Part shown: positions 40,821 through 50,300 of the stretch, piece after piece
How positions within the stretch are numbered: position 1 is the stretch's first letter
How the letters are laid out: the number at the start of each line of letters is the position of its first letter
DNA from: Bacteroides sp.
GTDB lineage: Bacteria; Bacteroidota; Bacteroidia; Bacteroidales; Bacteroidaceae
Assembly (NCBI GenBank): GCA_021202275.1
Contig: JAJQDI010000009.1
Location: 434,001-498,000 of the forward strand
Direction of reading: 5' to 3'
DNA length: 64,000 nt
Made by a program: the position numbers and the translations under genes
The notes under the pieces: generated by a model
Seen by the model: the letters and a program-made list of their open reading frames with translations, nothing else
Database searches by the model: none
What the model was told of the DNA's origin: nothing

Positions 40821-41125
40821 CACACAATTGACTATCTGACAATAAATTACGATCTTTACAAAAAAAGGATCAGGTGAGAAATATGCGGAAGATCAGAGAG
40901 AAAAAGAGAAGCGAAAGATTCCGGCGGAGAGCCGGGTATGCTGCCGCTGCGACAGGGAGCTGCCTGTGTGCGAAAGGCGGAAAAACTCTGGTACATCGTC
41001 AGGTAGCATACAGATCCGGGAAGCCAGACAGGGGAGCACTAAAAAAACGGTGCGATGCGTATGGATCCCTGTTCCTGACCGGGACTGTATTCATACACCT
41101 TCGCACCGGAATCGCGCCATGCGTG

Positions 41126-41434
41126 TCAGACCAATTCCCGGAGAACCTCCTGTGGCTCGTCGGTCAGCGGAGGCTTCCGTATCCGGGACGGAGGGATGAT
41201 ATATCCTCCTTCCTGTCTTTTGTAACTCCTGCGCACAATGGACATGATGCGTGCTTCGCTGATGAAAAACTCCTCCCGGGAAAGATATTTGAGCGCCCGG
41301 TCGAAACGCATATTCTCTACTTCCGTGAGTTCATAATAGCGCTGGAGCAGTTTTTCGTCGCGCAGGTTCATCAACTCTTTGTTCCTGCCTTTGCCGGGAC
41401 TTTTACTCTTGCATATACCTTTAGTTCTGATCAT
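41126..41434 (-). CDS. Small basic phage protein, unknown
   Basis: 102 residues, strongly charged (NLRDEKLLQRYYELTEVENM, FFISEARIMSIVRRSYKRQ). The pattern resembles a small protein often found in Bacteroidales prophages next to HU-like genes, possibly a regulator. Opposite in direction to the HU-like gene 200 bases away. Confidence 0.6.
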   Translation of the reverse strand: MIRTKGICKSKSPGKGRNKELMNLRDEKLLQRYYELTEVENMRFDRALKYLSREEFFISEARIMSIVRRSYKRQEGGYIIPPSRIRKPPLTDEPQEVLRELV

Positions 41435-41638
41435 GATGATGTAGTAATTAATATATACTACAAAATTAGAGTTATTTTACCATTTATAACGTTAAAACAG
41501 TCAATTAACGACTGCAAATGTTTGTTAACTGATAGTTTTGCATCGTTGATCAACACGAGAAACTATTCTGACAGGGAAGACAGCTGGTCTCCGAAAGAGA
41601 AAAAAACAAAAATCAATTTACCATTAAAACTTTCAATT

Positions 41639-42109
41639 ATGAGTATCAAGTATTCACTGAACCAAATGAGTATCCGGCCTTTTGATCCGGATTGTACCGA
41701 GAAAAACTACTATGCCCGTGCGCAGGCCGACGGCTATTTAGGCATGGAGAAGATCTGCAGTAACATCACGCGTGCCGGTACGGCGATACGCGGAGACGTG
41801 CTTGCCGTAAGTGATGGGCTGATCTATGAGATGACCCAGGGTTTGTCTGACGGAAAAATTGTGCAGCTGGGCGACTTTGGCAGTTTCCAGATCCAGCTAA
41901 GCAGCTCCGGAGCGGAGACAATAAAGGAGTTTACCTCTGCCAACATCCGCAAAGCGCGTATCCAGTTCCGTCCGGGTCCGATGCTGGTAGACATGCTGAA
42001 AACCTTGTCTTACGAACGGGTAGAGCAGAAATCCACTACCCGATCTACGGATACGGACAGCGGCGGCTCTGGCAACAATAACGACGACGACTCGAACATG
42101 CTGGGCTAA
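41639..42109 (+). CDS. HU-like DNA-binding protein
   Basis: 156 residues from ATG 41639. The longer open frame back to 40874 is not supported. It matches the Bacteroidales HU-related (HU-CCDC81-like) family: MSIKYSLNQMS, KICSNITRAGTAIRGDVLAV, VQLGDFGSFQIQLSS and FTSANIRKARIQFRPG. A Ser/Thr/Asp/Asn tail follows. It is the first gene of the plus-strand unit and probably shapes phage DNA or regulates late genes. Confidence 0.85.
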   Translation: MSIKYSLNQMSIRPFDPDCTEKNYYARAQADGYLGMEKICSNITRAGTAIRGDVLAVSDGLIYEMTQGLSDGKIVQLGDFGSFQIQLSSSGAETIKEFTSANIRKARIQFRPGPMLVDMLKTLSYERVEQKSTTRSTDTDSGGSGNNNDDDSNMLG

Positions 42110-42257
42110 CGGCGGGCAACAAGTACAATGAACCGCTCTCCCCGCGGATCAGGTCTGCCCACAGGGGCAGACCGCTTCCCGGGAAACGTCTTTCCGACAC
42201 CCTTGTCCCTGAAAGGAAGATCTCCGTCAGAGAGTCTTCCGCAGAAAAGCATCCGGA

Positions 42258-42411
42258 AAAACGTTCCGGGAAAAACGGCCCGGTTCTCCCCGGAAGATGA
42301 AGATACTTTCCCTGGAAAGTGAGTAGATTCTCCAAGGAAGATCAGCCAACTCTTCAAGGAAAGTGGACAGACTTTCCAAGGAAGATCATCCCACCCTCCA
42401 TGGAAAGTTCA
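42258..42411. repeat. Seven dyads on an exact 22-bp lattice
   Basis: Seven short inverted repeats of the form TTCC-NN-GGAA have centres at 42268.5, 42290.5, 42312.5, 42334.5, 42356.5, 42378.5 and 42400.5. The best unit is ACTTTCC-CT-GGAAAGT. Right arms alternate GGAAGAT and GGAAAGT. An eighth dyad at 42180.5 (CTTCCCGGGAAA) falls on the same lattice. Likely a protein-binding array. Confidence 0.75.
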
Positions 42412-42657
42412 CAGCATTTTCTACCAGAGGAAAAAAGCCTCCGGGAAGCATCTGCCGGACTGGCAAAGAACATCCGTAAGTATCCTTTCCGTACGAAAAA
42501 GGATGCTTACGGAAACTTTATCAGACAGCTACGGACCACACAGAAAGACCGAACGGCATTGTCTCCTGTATGATACAACCTGATCTTTAGCTTCCGGCCG
42601 GAGAATATCCGTAAGACGTACAGAAAGATCTAAACCCAACCCATAAAAAAATCGTAT

Positions 42658-42903
42658 ATGAAGAAGAAAATACCGATGAATACCTTGTATGTATCCGACC
42701 TGGCACAACTCTACTTTCCCCGGTCTACCGTCAAAAGCGCGGTGAGCCAGCTCAGACGCTGGATCCTGCTCAATCCGGATCTGATGAAACGGCTCAATGA
42801 GCTCCATTACCGCAAAGGTCAACGCGCACTGACCCCGTTGCAGCGCGAAGCGGTGATCCGCTACCTGGGCCCACCGGACCTTTCCGGGAATGATAGACTT
42901 TGA
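42658..42903 (+). CDS. DUF4248 family protein
   Basis: An 81-residue protein with the DUF4248 pattern: VSDLAQLYFPRSTVKSAVSQ then LRRWILLNPDL and LTPLQREAVIRYLG. These small, basic, probably DNA-binding proteins are frequent in Bacteroidales mobile DNA; function unknown. Confidence 0.8.
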   Translation: MKKKIPMNTLYVSDLAQLYFPRSTVKSAVSQLRRWILLNPDLMKRLNELHYRKGQRALTPLQREAVIRYLGPPDLSGNDRL

Positions 42904-43378
42904 AGTACAGAACCTGAAAACCACTACCCGTACCCTGACTTACAGTGTACGGGTTTTTCTTTATTATACATCTTAATTTTTAACTACTTTTTACAAAATA
43001 TTCTCTTTTTCTCCGCTTTTCCCGGCCCCCGGGAAGCTACAGCCCCCCCGAAAAGCAGCATCCGGCAATCGATACCCTATCCTGGGGAAAAGAGATACCT
43101 TCCCCACGCCAGACATCATCAAAATCGGTATTTTTAGCCCGTTTAAGCAACAATCTTCCCAATCTTGAAGGGGAATACCCGGAAAACACTAAAAATCGCC
43201 TCCGCGCAAAAAATAATAGTTGGTTTGCATACAACAGATACGGGAGATCCGTATGCTTGCCTGGAAAGAACAGAAATGAAATTCTTTTTTTCTTACATAC
43301 ACAAACCACCCATGTTACACGTTTTACCTGAGATGCGACTTTTCAACCCAAAGAGAGAGATTTTCAGAGAGAGATTGT

Positions 43379-43414
43379 ATCTGTCTCTTCATCTGTCTCT
43401 ATATCTGTCTCTGA
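43379..43414 (+). repeat. Three tandem 12-bp repeats
   Basis: ATCTGTCTCTTC, ATCTGTCTCTAT and ATCTGTCTCTGA in direct succession. Confidence 0.8.
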
Positions 43415-43900
43415 TGCGCGCGTTATAAGGTGAAAAAATATACATTTCAGCATCTGGCCGGACTCCGGATAGCATCCCGTGGGAATCCGGATAGAATCTC
43501 ATTGGCATACGAAATGAATATAAAACCTTGCTGTTTTTACATGCTCCGGCAAATTCCGGAAATAAATTTTCTTTATATCATTTCGGGGATGATGGTCTGT
43601 TTTCCCAGCAAACGGGCTTTCCTGATACGCTCATCGAAAAAAGAGGAGATCTACTATACAAAAAGAAAAAATTTATAAAAGTTAACTATTTAGGTAATAA
43701 GTTATAAGTGGTAATTTGTAAGTTTTATGTGATGAATAGTGAATTTGAGACCGTGGGTTATAGGTAGTAATTTATAAGTGGTGAGTTTTAAGTAGTGAAC
43801 TATATTATAATTTATAAAAGGAAGTGTCCACATACATACAAATAGACCAACCTGATCCTGCGTCATGTATCAGTCTCCCTCCGGTATATACTAATCTGTA

Positions 43901-44193
43901 TTCCCCGAATGGGATAGAGCAGTAGCCCGGGGTTGCCTGTGGAGAGCGGAACGACAGTGAAGCGAACCAAAGCTACCCCGGGTAAACAGTGCTACAGGGT
44001 TCAACCTTGCAACGGTTGCAGACAGGATATTTCCTGATCAGATAGTCTGCAACCTTTTGACTGCGCCGACCGTTGGTTCAAGGTGGATTCTGGTGTGCGC
44101 TTCACCCCCCAGAGTACACTTCCCTTTGGCTACACTATCGTTTTGCCACAGCTCGCTTTACCACTGGGCTACTGATTTATCTTCTTCGGGGAA
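43901..44193. mobile_element. MITE-like non-coding element with 28-bp terminal inverted repeats
   Basis: Left end 43901-43928 (TTCCCCGAA to CAGTAGCCC) and right end 44166-44193 are inverted repeats with about 23 of 28 matches. Internal hairpins are CCCGGGGT/ACCCCGGG and GGTTGCAGAC/GTCTGCAACC. No ORF. The size and ends fit a non-autonomous transposable or repeat element. Confidence 0.6.
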
Positions 44194-44544
44194 CAAAGGG
44201 GGTGTAGAGTAGATTAATAATCCGGAGCTGAAATAAATGCTCACAATCCGTAATTCTATCAAAGAGCTTACCCACTTTTTAGACGTCACTTATACCTCAT
44301 CATCTCTAACCCACTATTTATAACTTGCCACCTCAAACTCACTATTCATAACTTACTTCCCTTTCTAAAAAAACTTTTTGAAATACCACCACTTTTTCTC
44401 TCTCTTCACAAGTTTTTTTCTCTCCCTCCTGTCCGGAATTCATATCGGCCTACAAAAACAAAGCAACAAACATTTAATACACAATACCTTACCAATACAA
44501 TCCCATCATTTACCTCTTCGGATCCCAGTAGAAAAAAAGTTTCA

Positions 44545-44578
44545 TCCACTGTGACAATGGCGCCATTGTCACAGTGGA
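44545..44578. repeat. 34-bp perfect palindrome
   Basis: Uninterrupted palindrome with left half TCCACTGTGACAATGGC and right half its reverse complement. It is far longer than chance and not within a supported gene. Candidate operator, resolution site or hairpin. Confidence 0.85.
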
Positions 44579-45143
44579 GGGGGTCAAAAATTGCCCGGAT
44601 CCGGATGGGTAGGTGTACTTTTACCAACGGAATCAGAAACCAACATTTCAGGGATTCCGAAGGTCTGTCAGTCAAGGCGAAAAAGAGCGGAAGATCTGCA
44701 AAGATCCTTTTCCGGACAAACAGGAAAAATTTCCGGCACATCAGCCTCTGAAGAACAGTTTACTTTATAAATAGAGAAGTATATATGCTATTTAAATCAT
44801 ATAAACACTAGCATATTATAATAAATTTAATTTACATTATAAATTAATAGTTATTTACGAAAAATCCTGTTTCACAAATAACGAACAGGCAGACAAGAAG
44901 TCACGATTCTCTTTGTTAGACAAGCGTTCTCTCACTTCCTGAAATCACTCTACCAGACTACCTGCGAACGTGGCCGGTCCCTGAAAGACAACTGGCATTT
45001 TTCTTTCAGACACCAGACTCAAAAAGACCGGTCGCAAAGGAGCCCTGGCATGAAATTTCCGGAAATGAGGAGCGCTTTTTTATGTAGAAAAACAAAAACG
45101 AAACAGATAACCAAATACATCCATCGAACCAAAAGAAAAAAGT

Positions 45144-45515
45144 GTGAACACAGCTGTATCTCAATTATGTGAATTGCTCAGGACCTATACGGATGTATCC
45201 GTATTCGATTATACCATGCCTGAGGCATTTGCCGGCATCGGCTGGGTGGTGCGGGAAACCCTGTACGACGAAGCCACCGACGAGGGCGAATACGAGATCC
45301 GTATCTATGCTCCGAACAAGACCCGGGAAGTGGAAGGGCTCACAGACAGTTCGTATCCCGATATCGAAACCCTGGAAAGGGAAGCAGACCAGGCCACCGA
45401 AGCCTGCCGCCACCTCTGGAACATCGGTACCAACGGATGGATACACCGCAGGCAACTGCTTCAGGAAGGCACTATGCATTATATAAATATATGTTTAACA
45501 ATTCAATTTAATTAA
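45144..45515 (+). CDS. Putative tail terminator/completion protein
   Basis: A 123-residue acidic protein with GTG start, immediately before the tail tube gene. The composition and size (LCELLRTYTDVSVFDY, GWVVRETLYDEATDE, WIHRRQLL) fit the minor tail/terminator proteins that cap the siphophage tail tube. Assigned mainly by position. Confidence 0.5.
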   Translation: MNTAVSQLCELLRTYTDVSVFDYTMPEAFAGIGWVVRETLYDEATDEGEYEIRIYAPNKTREVEGLTDSSYPDIETLEREADQATEACRHLWNIGTNGWIHRRQLLQEGTMHYINICLTIQFN

Positions 45516-45518
45516 GTT

Positions 45519-46070
45519 ATGTCACAATTAAGAGTTATGCGCCTGAAAGGGCTGAAATCAGTAGAAATCGCGCCATTGAAAGCGGATGGTACGGTAGATG
45601 AATCAAAATTTGTAGAATTCGGACAAACCACTCCCGATTCGTTCGTGATCAGTAAAGGTGAAGACACCGTAACTGAAGAATTTATCGAAGAAACGGATGA
45701 GGCTGTAGAAGAGTTGACCACGCAGAAAGGGATCCGTGAGATCACCTGGAGCACCAAGAACGTACACGCGGATGTATTCCTGAATGTAGCTGGTGGTAGC
45801 CTGAGCGACGATAACAAGAGCTGGGTCGAAGATCCGAACACGGAAGCGAAAGAAGTAGCTTTGCGTGTGACTTCTCAGAACGGTATCCAGATTGATATCG
45901 CCCGTGTGAAGATACGCATGTCCGGAGATATCAAATTCTCTAAGAACGCGCTGACGGAACTCACCATCACTGCCAAACAGCTGGCTACCGCTGATGGTAC
46001 AAGCGGATTCAAAATTACGTATCCGCAGGCTATCGAAACAGAAAACGGTGGAGGAAACGATGACGAGTAA
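45519..46070 (+). CDS. Major tail (tube) protein
   Basis: A 183-residue beta-rich protein. It has an insertion-type acidic stretch (TEEFIEETDEAVEELTTQKG) and the core IREITWSTKNVHADVFL, ending with ELTITAKQL. Its length, position before the tail chaperone and tape-measure genes, and beta content match siphophage tail tube subunits. Three bases separate it from the upstream gene. Confidence 0.75.
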   Translation: MSQLRVMRLKGLKSVEIAPLKADGTVDESKFVEFGQTTPDSFVISKGEDTVTEEFIEETDEAVEELTTQKGIREITWSTKNVHADVFLNVAGGSLSDDNKSWVEDPNTEAKEVALRVTSQNGIQIDIARVKIRMSGDIKFSKNALTELTITAKQLATADGTSGFKITYPQAIETENGGGNDDE

Positions 46071-46096
46071 ACATGGATGCGTTCCTTTTCTCAGCA

Positions 46097-46180
46097 GGTA
46101 ATGTAGAACAAAGGCAGTTCGCTTGCCGCTCCTGACGGTGCACGGCAAGAGATCCGGGTTCGAATCCCGGCTTTACCCCA
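46097..46180 (+). tRNA. tRNA-like gene, identity uncertain, CCA encoded
   Basis: 84 bases with acceptor stem GGTAATG/CTTTACC (one mismatch), D stem GAAC/GTTC, a perfect T arm CCGGG-TTCGAAT-CCCGG and a discriminator C followed by CCA. The anticodon region is odd: CTTGCCG/CGGCAAG form a 7-bp stem with a 14-base loop. Alternatively a 7-base loop CTCCTGA would give anticodon CCT (Arg) with a 13-base variable region. It may be a phage tRNA, a tRNA-like structure or a decayed copy. Confidence 0.5.
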
Positions 46181-46499
46181 AAGGCATTTAGATCCTTCCC
46201 TCCGGTCATGACCATTGCCTGACAGGTAACACCAGGGAACGTTGGACCATTTACGAAGTACGATTGAAAATACCAGTACTTCCCGGTAAACATCCACCTG
46301 TAGAGACGCACGGCGTACGTCTCCGCGATACACGTCCAACCCTATAGGGATACATCGCTGCCCTATATATTTTTTGTTCTTCTGTCTGTTCCTATCTATT
46401 TTTCAGACAAAAGAACAAAAGTACAGAAGAAGAAAGATAAAATGTGTCGACCCACATCTATCTGCAACTTATAACTTAAAACTCAAAACTTATAACTTC
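46181..46499. other. Gene-free gap with repeats
   Basis: 319 bases between the tRNA-like gene and the tail chaperone. It contains an inverted copy of the dispersed palindrome (46303-46323) and AT-rich ACTTATAACTTAAAACT-type repeats just before the chaperone start. Confidence 0.5.
46303..46323. repeat. Dispersed palindromic repeat, copy 4
   Basis: GAGACGCAC-GGC-GTACGTCTC, opposite in orientation to copies 1 and 2: preceded by CCTGTA and followed by CGCGATACACGTCCAA. A degenerate fifth copy is at 62437-62456. Confidence 0.7.
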
Positions 46500-46997
46500 A
46501 TGGTTATGGAAGAAAAAACGATCGAACAGAAGGTGGCCGATGCCATCCTGCAGGAAGATTTCACAGTGAAGATAGGTCCGCGGGAATATCCCGTGCAGCC
46601 CATCTCCTACGGCACGCTGATCCGTGTATCGGCCATCATCTCTACCCTGCCCCGGCTCGAAGAGGATGAGACGGTATTTGCCGGGGCCCTGCGCAGCGGA
46701 GCACATGCCGACAAACTGGCCCGGATAGCTGCCCTGTGCATACTCAACCGCAAAGACACCCGACCGCGCTACAGGCGCAAGTGGCTTGTCTGCCGGGAGA
46801 TGACGGAGCCGGGTGTGGAACAGCTGACACAGGACATTCTCTACCACTGCAACATCGGAGAGGTAGGCCAGATCTTACGTAAGATATTTAGCCGGATGGA
46901 GTTATCCGATTTTTTCGGAGTTATGGTTTCCCTAAGCGGAGTCAATCTGATAGCGGAGACCACAACGACAGCATCTGGGCATCTATCGGAGGAATGA
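46500..46997 (+). CDS. Tail assembly chaperone
   Basis: 165 residues from ATG 46500 (an alternative ATG is at 46506). An alpha/beta protein (QKVADAILQEDFTVKIGPRE, ISYGTLIRVSAIISTLPRLE) with helical C-terminal half. Its position between tail tube and tape measure is that of the siphophage gpG-like chaperone. It overlaps the next small ORF by ATGA, so translational coupling takes the place of the usual frameshift. Confidence 0.7.
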   Translation: MVMEEKTIEQKVADAILQEDFTVKIGPREYPVQPISYGTLIRVSAIISTLPRLEEDETVFAGALRSGAHADKLARIAALCILNRKDTRPRYRRKWLVCREMTEPGVEQLTQDILYHCNIGEVGQILRKIFSRMELSDFFGVMVSLSGVNLIAETTTTASGHLSEE

Positions 46998-47155
46998 GCA
47001 AAAGCTACCGACTGACGCCGGACTATATCCTCTGGGAAATGAGCTTTGCCAACGCAACCATGTACAACGCCATATTGCCCAGCTACGGAGACCCCAAAGA
47101 GCCGACGGAGAAAGAGGTAGATTTTGAAGATCTGGAAAAGGAATTGTTTTTCTGA
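46994..47155 (+). CDS. Small tail chaperone partner (gpT-like)
   Basis: 53 residues: MSKSYRLTPDYILWEMSF then YNAILPSYGDP and an acidic tail. Start and upstream stop overlap as ATGA. In tail operons the second ORF between chaperone and tape measure normally encodes the partner domain. Confidence 0.65.
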   Translation: MSKSYRLTPDYILWEMSFANATMYNAILPSYGDPKEPTEKEVDFEDLEKELFF

Positions 47156-47179
47156 GAACGCGTTTTATAGCATAAAGGC

Positions 47180-47293
47180 ATGTTTCAGGAACGGCTGTGT
47201 CGGCAGACTCCTTCCCATGTACAGGGTGGTGGGGTGCAGACGCAGCCGTTTGCTGGTAAAAGCCAGCAAACAGATACAGATCAAACAATATAA
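47180..47293 (+). CDS. Tiny ORF before the tape measure
   Basis: 37 residues (MFQERLCRQTPSHVQGGG and onward), no recognisable domain. It ends 15 bases before the tape measure start. It may be leader sequence only. Confidence 0.2.
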   Translation: MFQERLCRQTPSHVQGGGVQTQPFAGKSQQTDTDQTI

Positions 47294-47308
47294 ACAAATA
47301 CAAGTGAT

Positions 47309-50300
47309 ATGGAAAGTAACGAACGTAATCCTTTCGGGATCGTAGATCCGGAGGAATTCAAAAACCAGACAGATGCCGTCCGGAGCAGCTTAGAAAGCAC
47401 AGCGGTGCGCGTGGCAAGTGCTTCGCTTTCGGCAACGAGCGGTAGCAGTGGCGCGGGCAGTTCTTCGATCGGCGGGTCGGGGAGCGCCTTCTCCACCCAA
47501 GAGATCAAGGAGTTTATCCAGGAGTTGATCAAGGTACAGAAAGAGTATGACGAACTGGCCCAATCTATGTCCAAAGTGATCAGTAACCAGGCAGAGGCCA
47601 GTAAGGTGATGCAGCAGGTGAGCGAGATAGCGACGAAAAGCCCGTTCAGCGTCAAAGAGCTTACCTCAGCCTCCGAGCATCTGCTTTCCTGCGGCACGGA
47701 AACGAAAGAACTGGTAGCTCAACTGGAAATGTTGGGAAATGTGGCCACGGGCACCAGTACCCCACTCGATCGGCTCACTAATCTCTTCGGAGAGATGCAG
47801 AAATCGGGCAGTGTCAGCACGGAAAGCCTGGATCAAATGGCCTCTATGGGCATCCCTGTTTACGAACAGCTGGCCACCGTAATGGGCATTACGGCAGATG
47901 AAGCGAGAAACAGTACAGTTTCCTTCGACGATATGCAGCAGGTATTCTGGAACCTGACCGCGGCAGGCGGACAGTTTGAGAACAGCATGCGGGAACAGTC
48001 TATTTCCATGAACGAACTCTTCGGCACGATCAAAACAGGATGGGACACCGTAATGACCGGACTGGGCGGAGAAGACAACCCGCTGATCTCGGGCAATATG
48101 GGTAAATATGTAGCGGAAAACTACAAGGTTATCGGCGAGGCTATTACCACCCTGAAAGACGCGCACGGCATCTATAAAGCGGCCTTAGCAGTGAGCAACG
48201 CGATAGAGAACAGCGCCATCGTTGCCAAAAAGGGGCTACTCACCGTTACCACCCTGCTCACTGCGGCACAGAAAGGGCTGAATGCTGTATTAGCCAAAAA
48301 TCCGTTTGTATTGATCGCCACCGTAGCACTCACGGCCGCTACGGCTATAGCGCGCTTTACCAGAACTACAAAGGAAGCTACCAGGGAGACGGAGGCTACG
48401 ACCAAACCTATCCGCGAGGAATACGGGGCTACCCAGATCCTGTTGGATAAACTGAAAGATGCCAATACACAGGAAGAGGAACGCCGACGCATTCTGGCCC
48501 GGCTGCGCGAACTTAATCCGGATGTTGTGAAGGGGATCGAAGATGAAAATATGGCTCTGGATGAGACCAATGAAAAGATAGAGGAGAACATGCATCTGTC
48601 GCTGTTGCAAGCGGCAATGAAAGAAAAGGCTGCATCTACAAATCATACAAAGACCCTCAATGAGTTGCAGGAAGCAGCCGATCGCAAAAGGGAAAGTGAA
48701 GTACCCGCGATCAATTATCTGGCGGATTTCAACGATCGTTATCAGAATAAAAAGGCAACAGCCCATAAAGGGGAACTTAATACACTCTCGAAGGAAATTG
48801 ATGAGATCATGAACTCTTCAGAGACGGCCGCAGAAAAGATGATAAAACTTCACGAGCTCAAACAAAAGCTGGAAGAACCGGGTGCCATTTGGGGCAACAG
48901 AGATATCATGCGGGAATTGTTTAGTGGGATTGATATGACAGCAATCAATTATTCTTTTGAAAATTATAACAACCTCAGTGAACAATACATCCAGTCCACC
49001 ACAAGAATGCGTGAAGAAGCGGAAAAGTTGGTAGCACTCATGAATCTCGACCCGGAACAGAGTAAAAAATTGGTAGATTCACTGATGGAGTCTCTTGCTC
49101 CCGACAACAGCGAAAAGCCAAAGGCTGTTACTCCGAAAAGCAATAACAATGCCTCCAAACAAAGAGAGAACGACCAGAAAGAGTTGAAAGAACTCACCCG
49201 TAAGGCCCAGGAAGATCTGGAAAAAATGACGTTTGACATACAGGCAGACGGAATGCAAAAGCGGCTCGATCTCTCTCAGCAGGAATATAAGAAAAAAGAG
49301 GATCAACTCAAAGAGAGCTACGAAAGACAAAAGAAGCTCTACAAAGATCTCAAAATGAACGATCCGGAACTGCTACATGAAATAGAAAATACATACGCTT
49401 CCAACATTAGTCTAAACAAACAAGCCAAAGACAAACGGGATCAACAGATCAGAGAAGACGGGCAGGCAAGTTTTGATAAGATGATGGAAGAAGTAAACGT
49501 GTCCAAAGGCAGCCAGGAATCAAAACGAGTCGCAGATATCAACAAAAAAGCTGAGGATAGAATAAAGTATGCAGCCCAGCAACTTGCGGCGGAAAGCATC
49601 AGTACAGAGCAATACGATGCTTATATCAGCCAGGTAGAAGTGGCCCGCACAGCAGAACTGACCGAAGAGTTGCTGGGGCACTACAAAGACTACTACACAC
49701 GCCGTGAAGAACTGGATCAGGAATACATGGATAAGGAGCAAACCCTGCTGAGTGATAATTCTCTGGACCCGGAAGTATTGCGGAATGCCTTAGAAGAGCT
49801 ACACAAAGAGTGGGACGGAGCACTGGCTGCCATGGATATTGAAAAGTTCAAAGGAGATGTCGACTTTGATGATTTCATTGCCAATATGGATATGCTCTCA
49901 GGCAACTCTCTCACTATGTTCCGGAAAAAGTTTGCGAATTTTCTGCAACAGGCAGGCGATCAGATGAATCCGGAAGATCTCAAAGGACTGACGGCAGTAT
50001 TTGAGCAACTGGATCTGAAAATAGCACAGAAAGATCCGTTTGGCGAGTTGAAAGGCAGTGTCGAGGGATATACGGCAGCCAACCAACGGCTCAAAGAGGT
50101 GAAACAAGCCCTGATAGACTCCGAAGGCAAGGAGAATGTGGTGATCACGGTCTACGACAAGAATCTGAAAGAGTCCGTACAACTGACCGTCAGCAAAGAA
50201 GAAGCTGAAAAACGCCTGAAAGATGCCGAAATTGAACGTGCCACAGCCCTGCAAAAGCTGAATGCAAGCGTCAGTGGTGCGGCGGCTATCATGAAAGAAT

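Larger units (their letters stand above)
42904..45143. other. 2.2-kb gene-poor region rich in repeats
   Basis: Where head genes might be expected before the tail genes, there is no terminase, portal, protease or capsid gene. ORFs (43165..43428, 43430..43678, 44406..44741) are weak and cover repeats. The stretch holds a 12-bp tandem repeat (43379-43414), TAAGTTATAAGT-type AT-rich repeats around 43.69-43.8 kb, a MITE-like element and a perfect palindrome. Confidence 0.6.

Noticed and set aside
40874..41638. N-terminal extension of the HU-like gene
   Set aside because: Low-complexity basic sequence antisense to the 41126 gene. The HU domain starts cleanly at ATG 41639.
42258..42411. CRISPR array
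   Set aside because: The units are short palindromes at 22-bp spacing with no 23-40 bp repeat plus unique spacers and no cas genes.
42319..42573. 84-residue ORF over the 22-bp lattice
   Set aside because: The repeat period is not a multiple of three and the ORF has no domain; the DNA pattern explains the sequence better.
43430..43678. 82-residue ORF after the 12-bp repeats
   Set aside because: GTG start, no domain, atypical composition; not strong enough to call a gene.
44406..44741. 111-residue ORF on the minus strand
   Set aside because: It spans the perfect palindrome, has shadow-like composition and no domain.
40125..45143. Head module (terminase, portal, capsid)
   Set aside because: I looked for large ORFs or typical motifs on both strands in this interval and found none.
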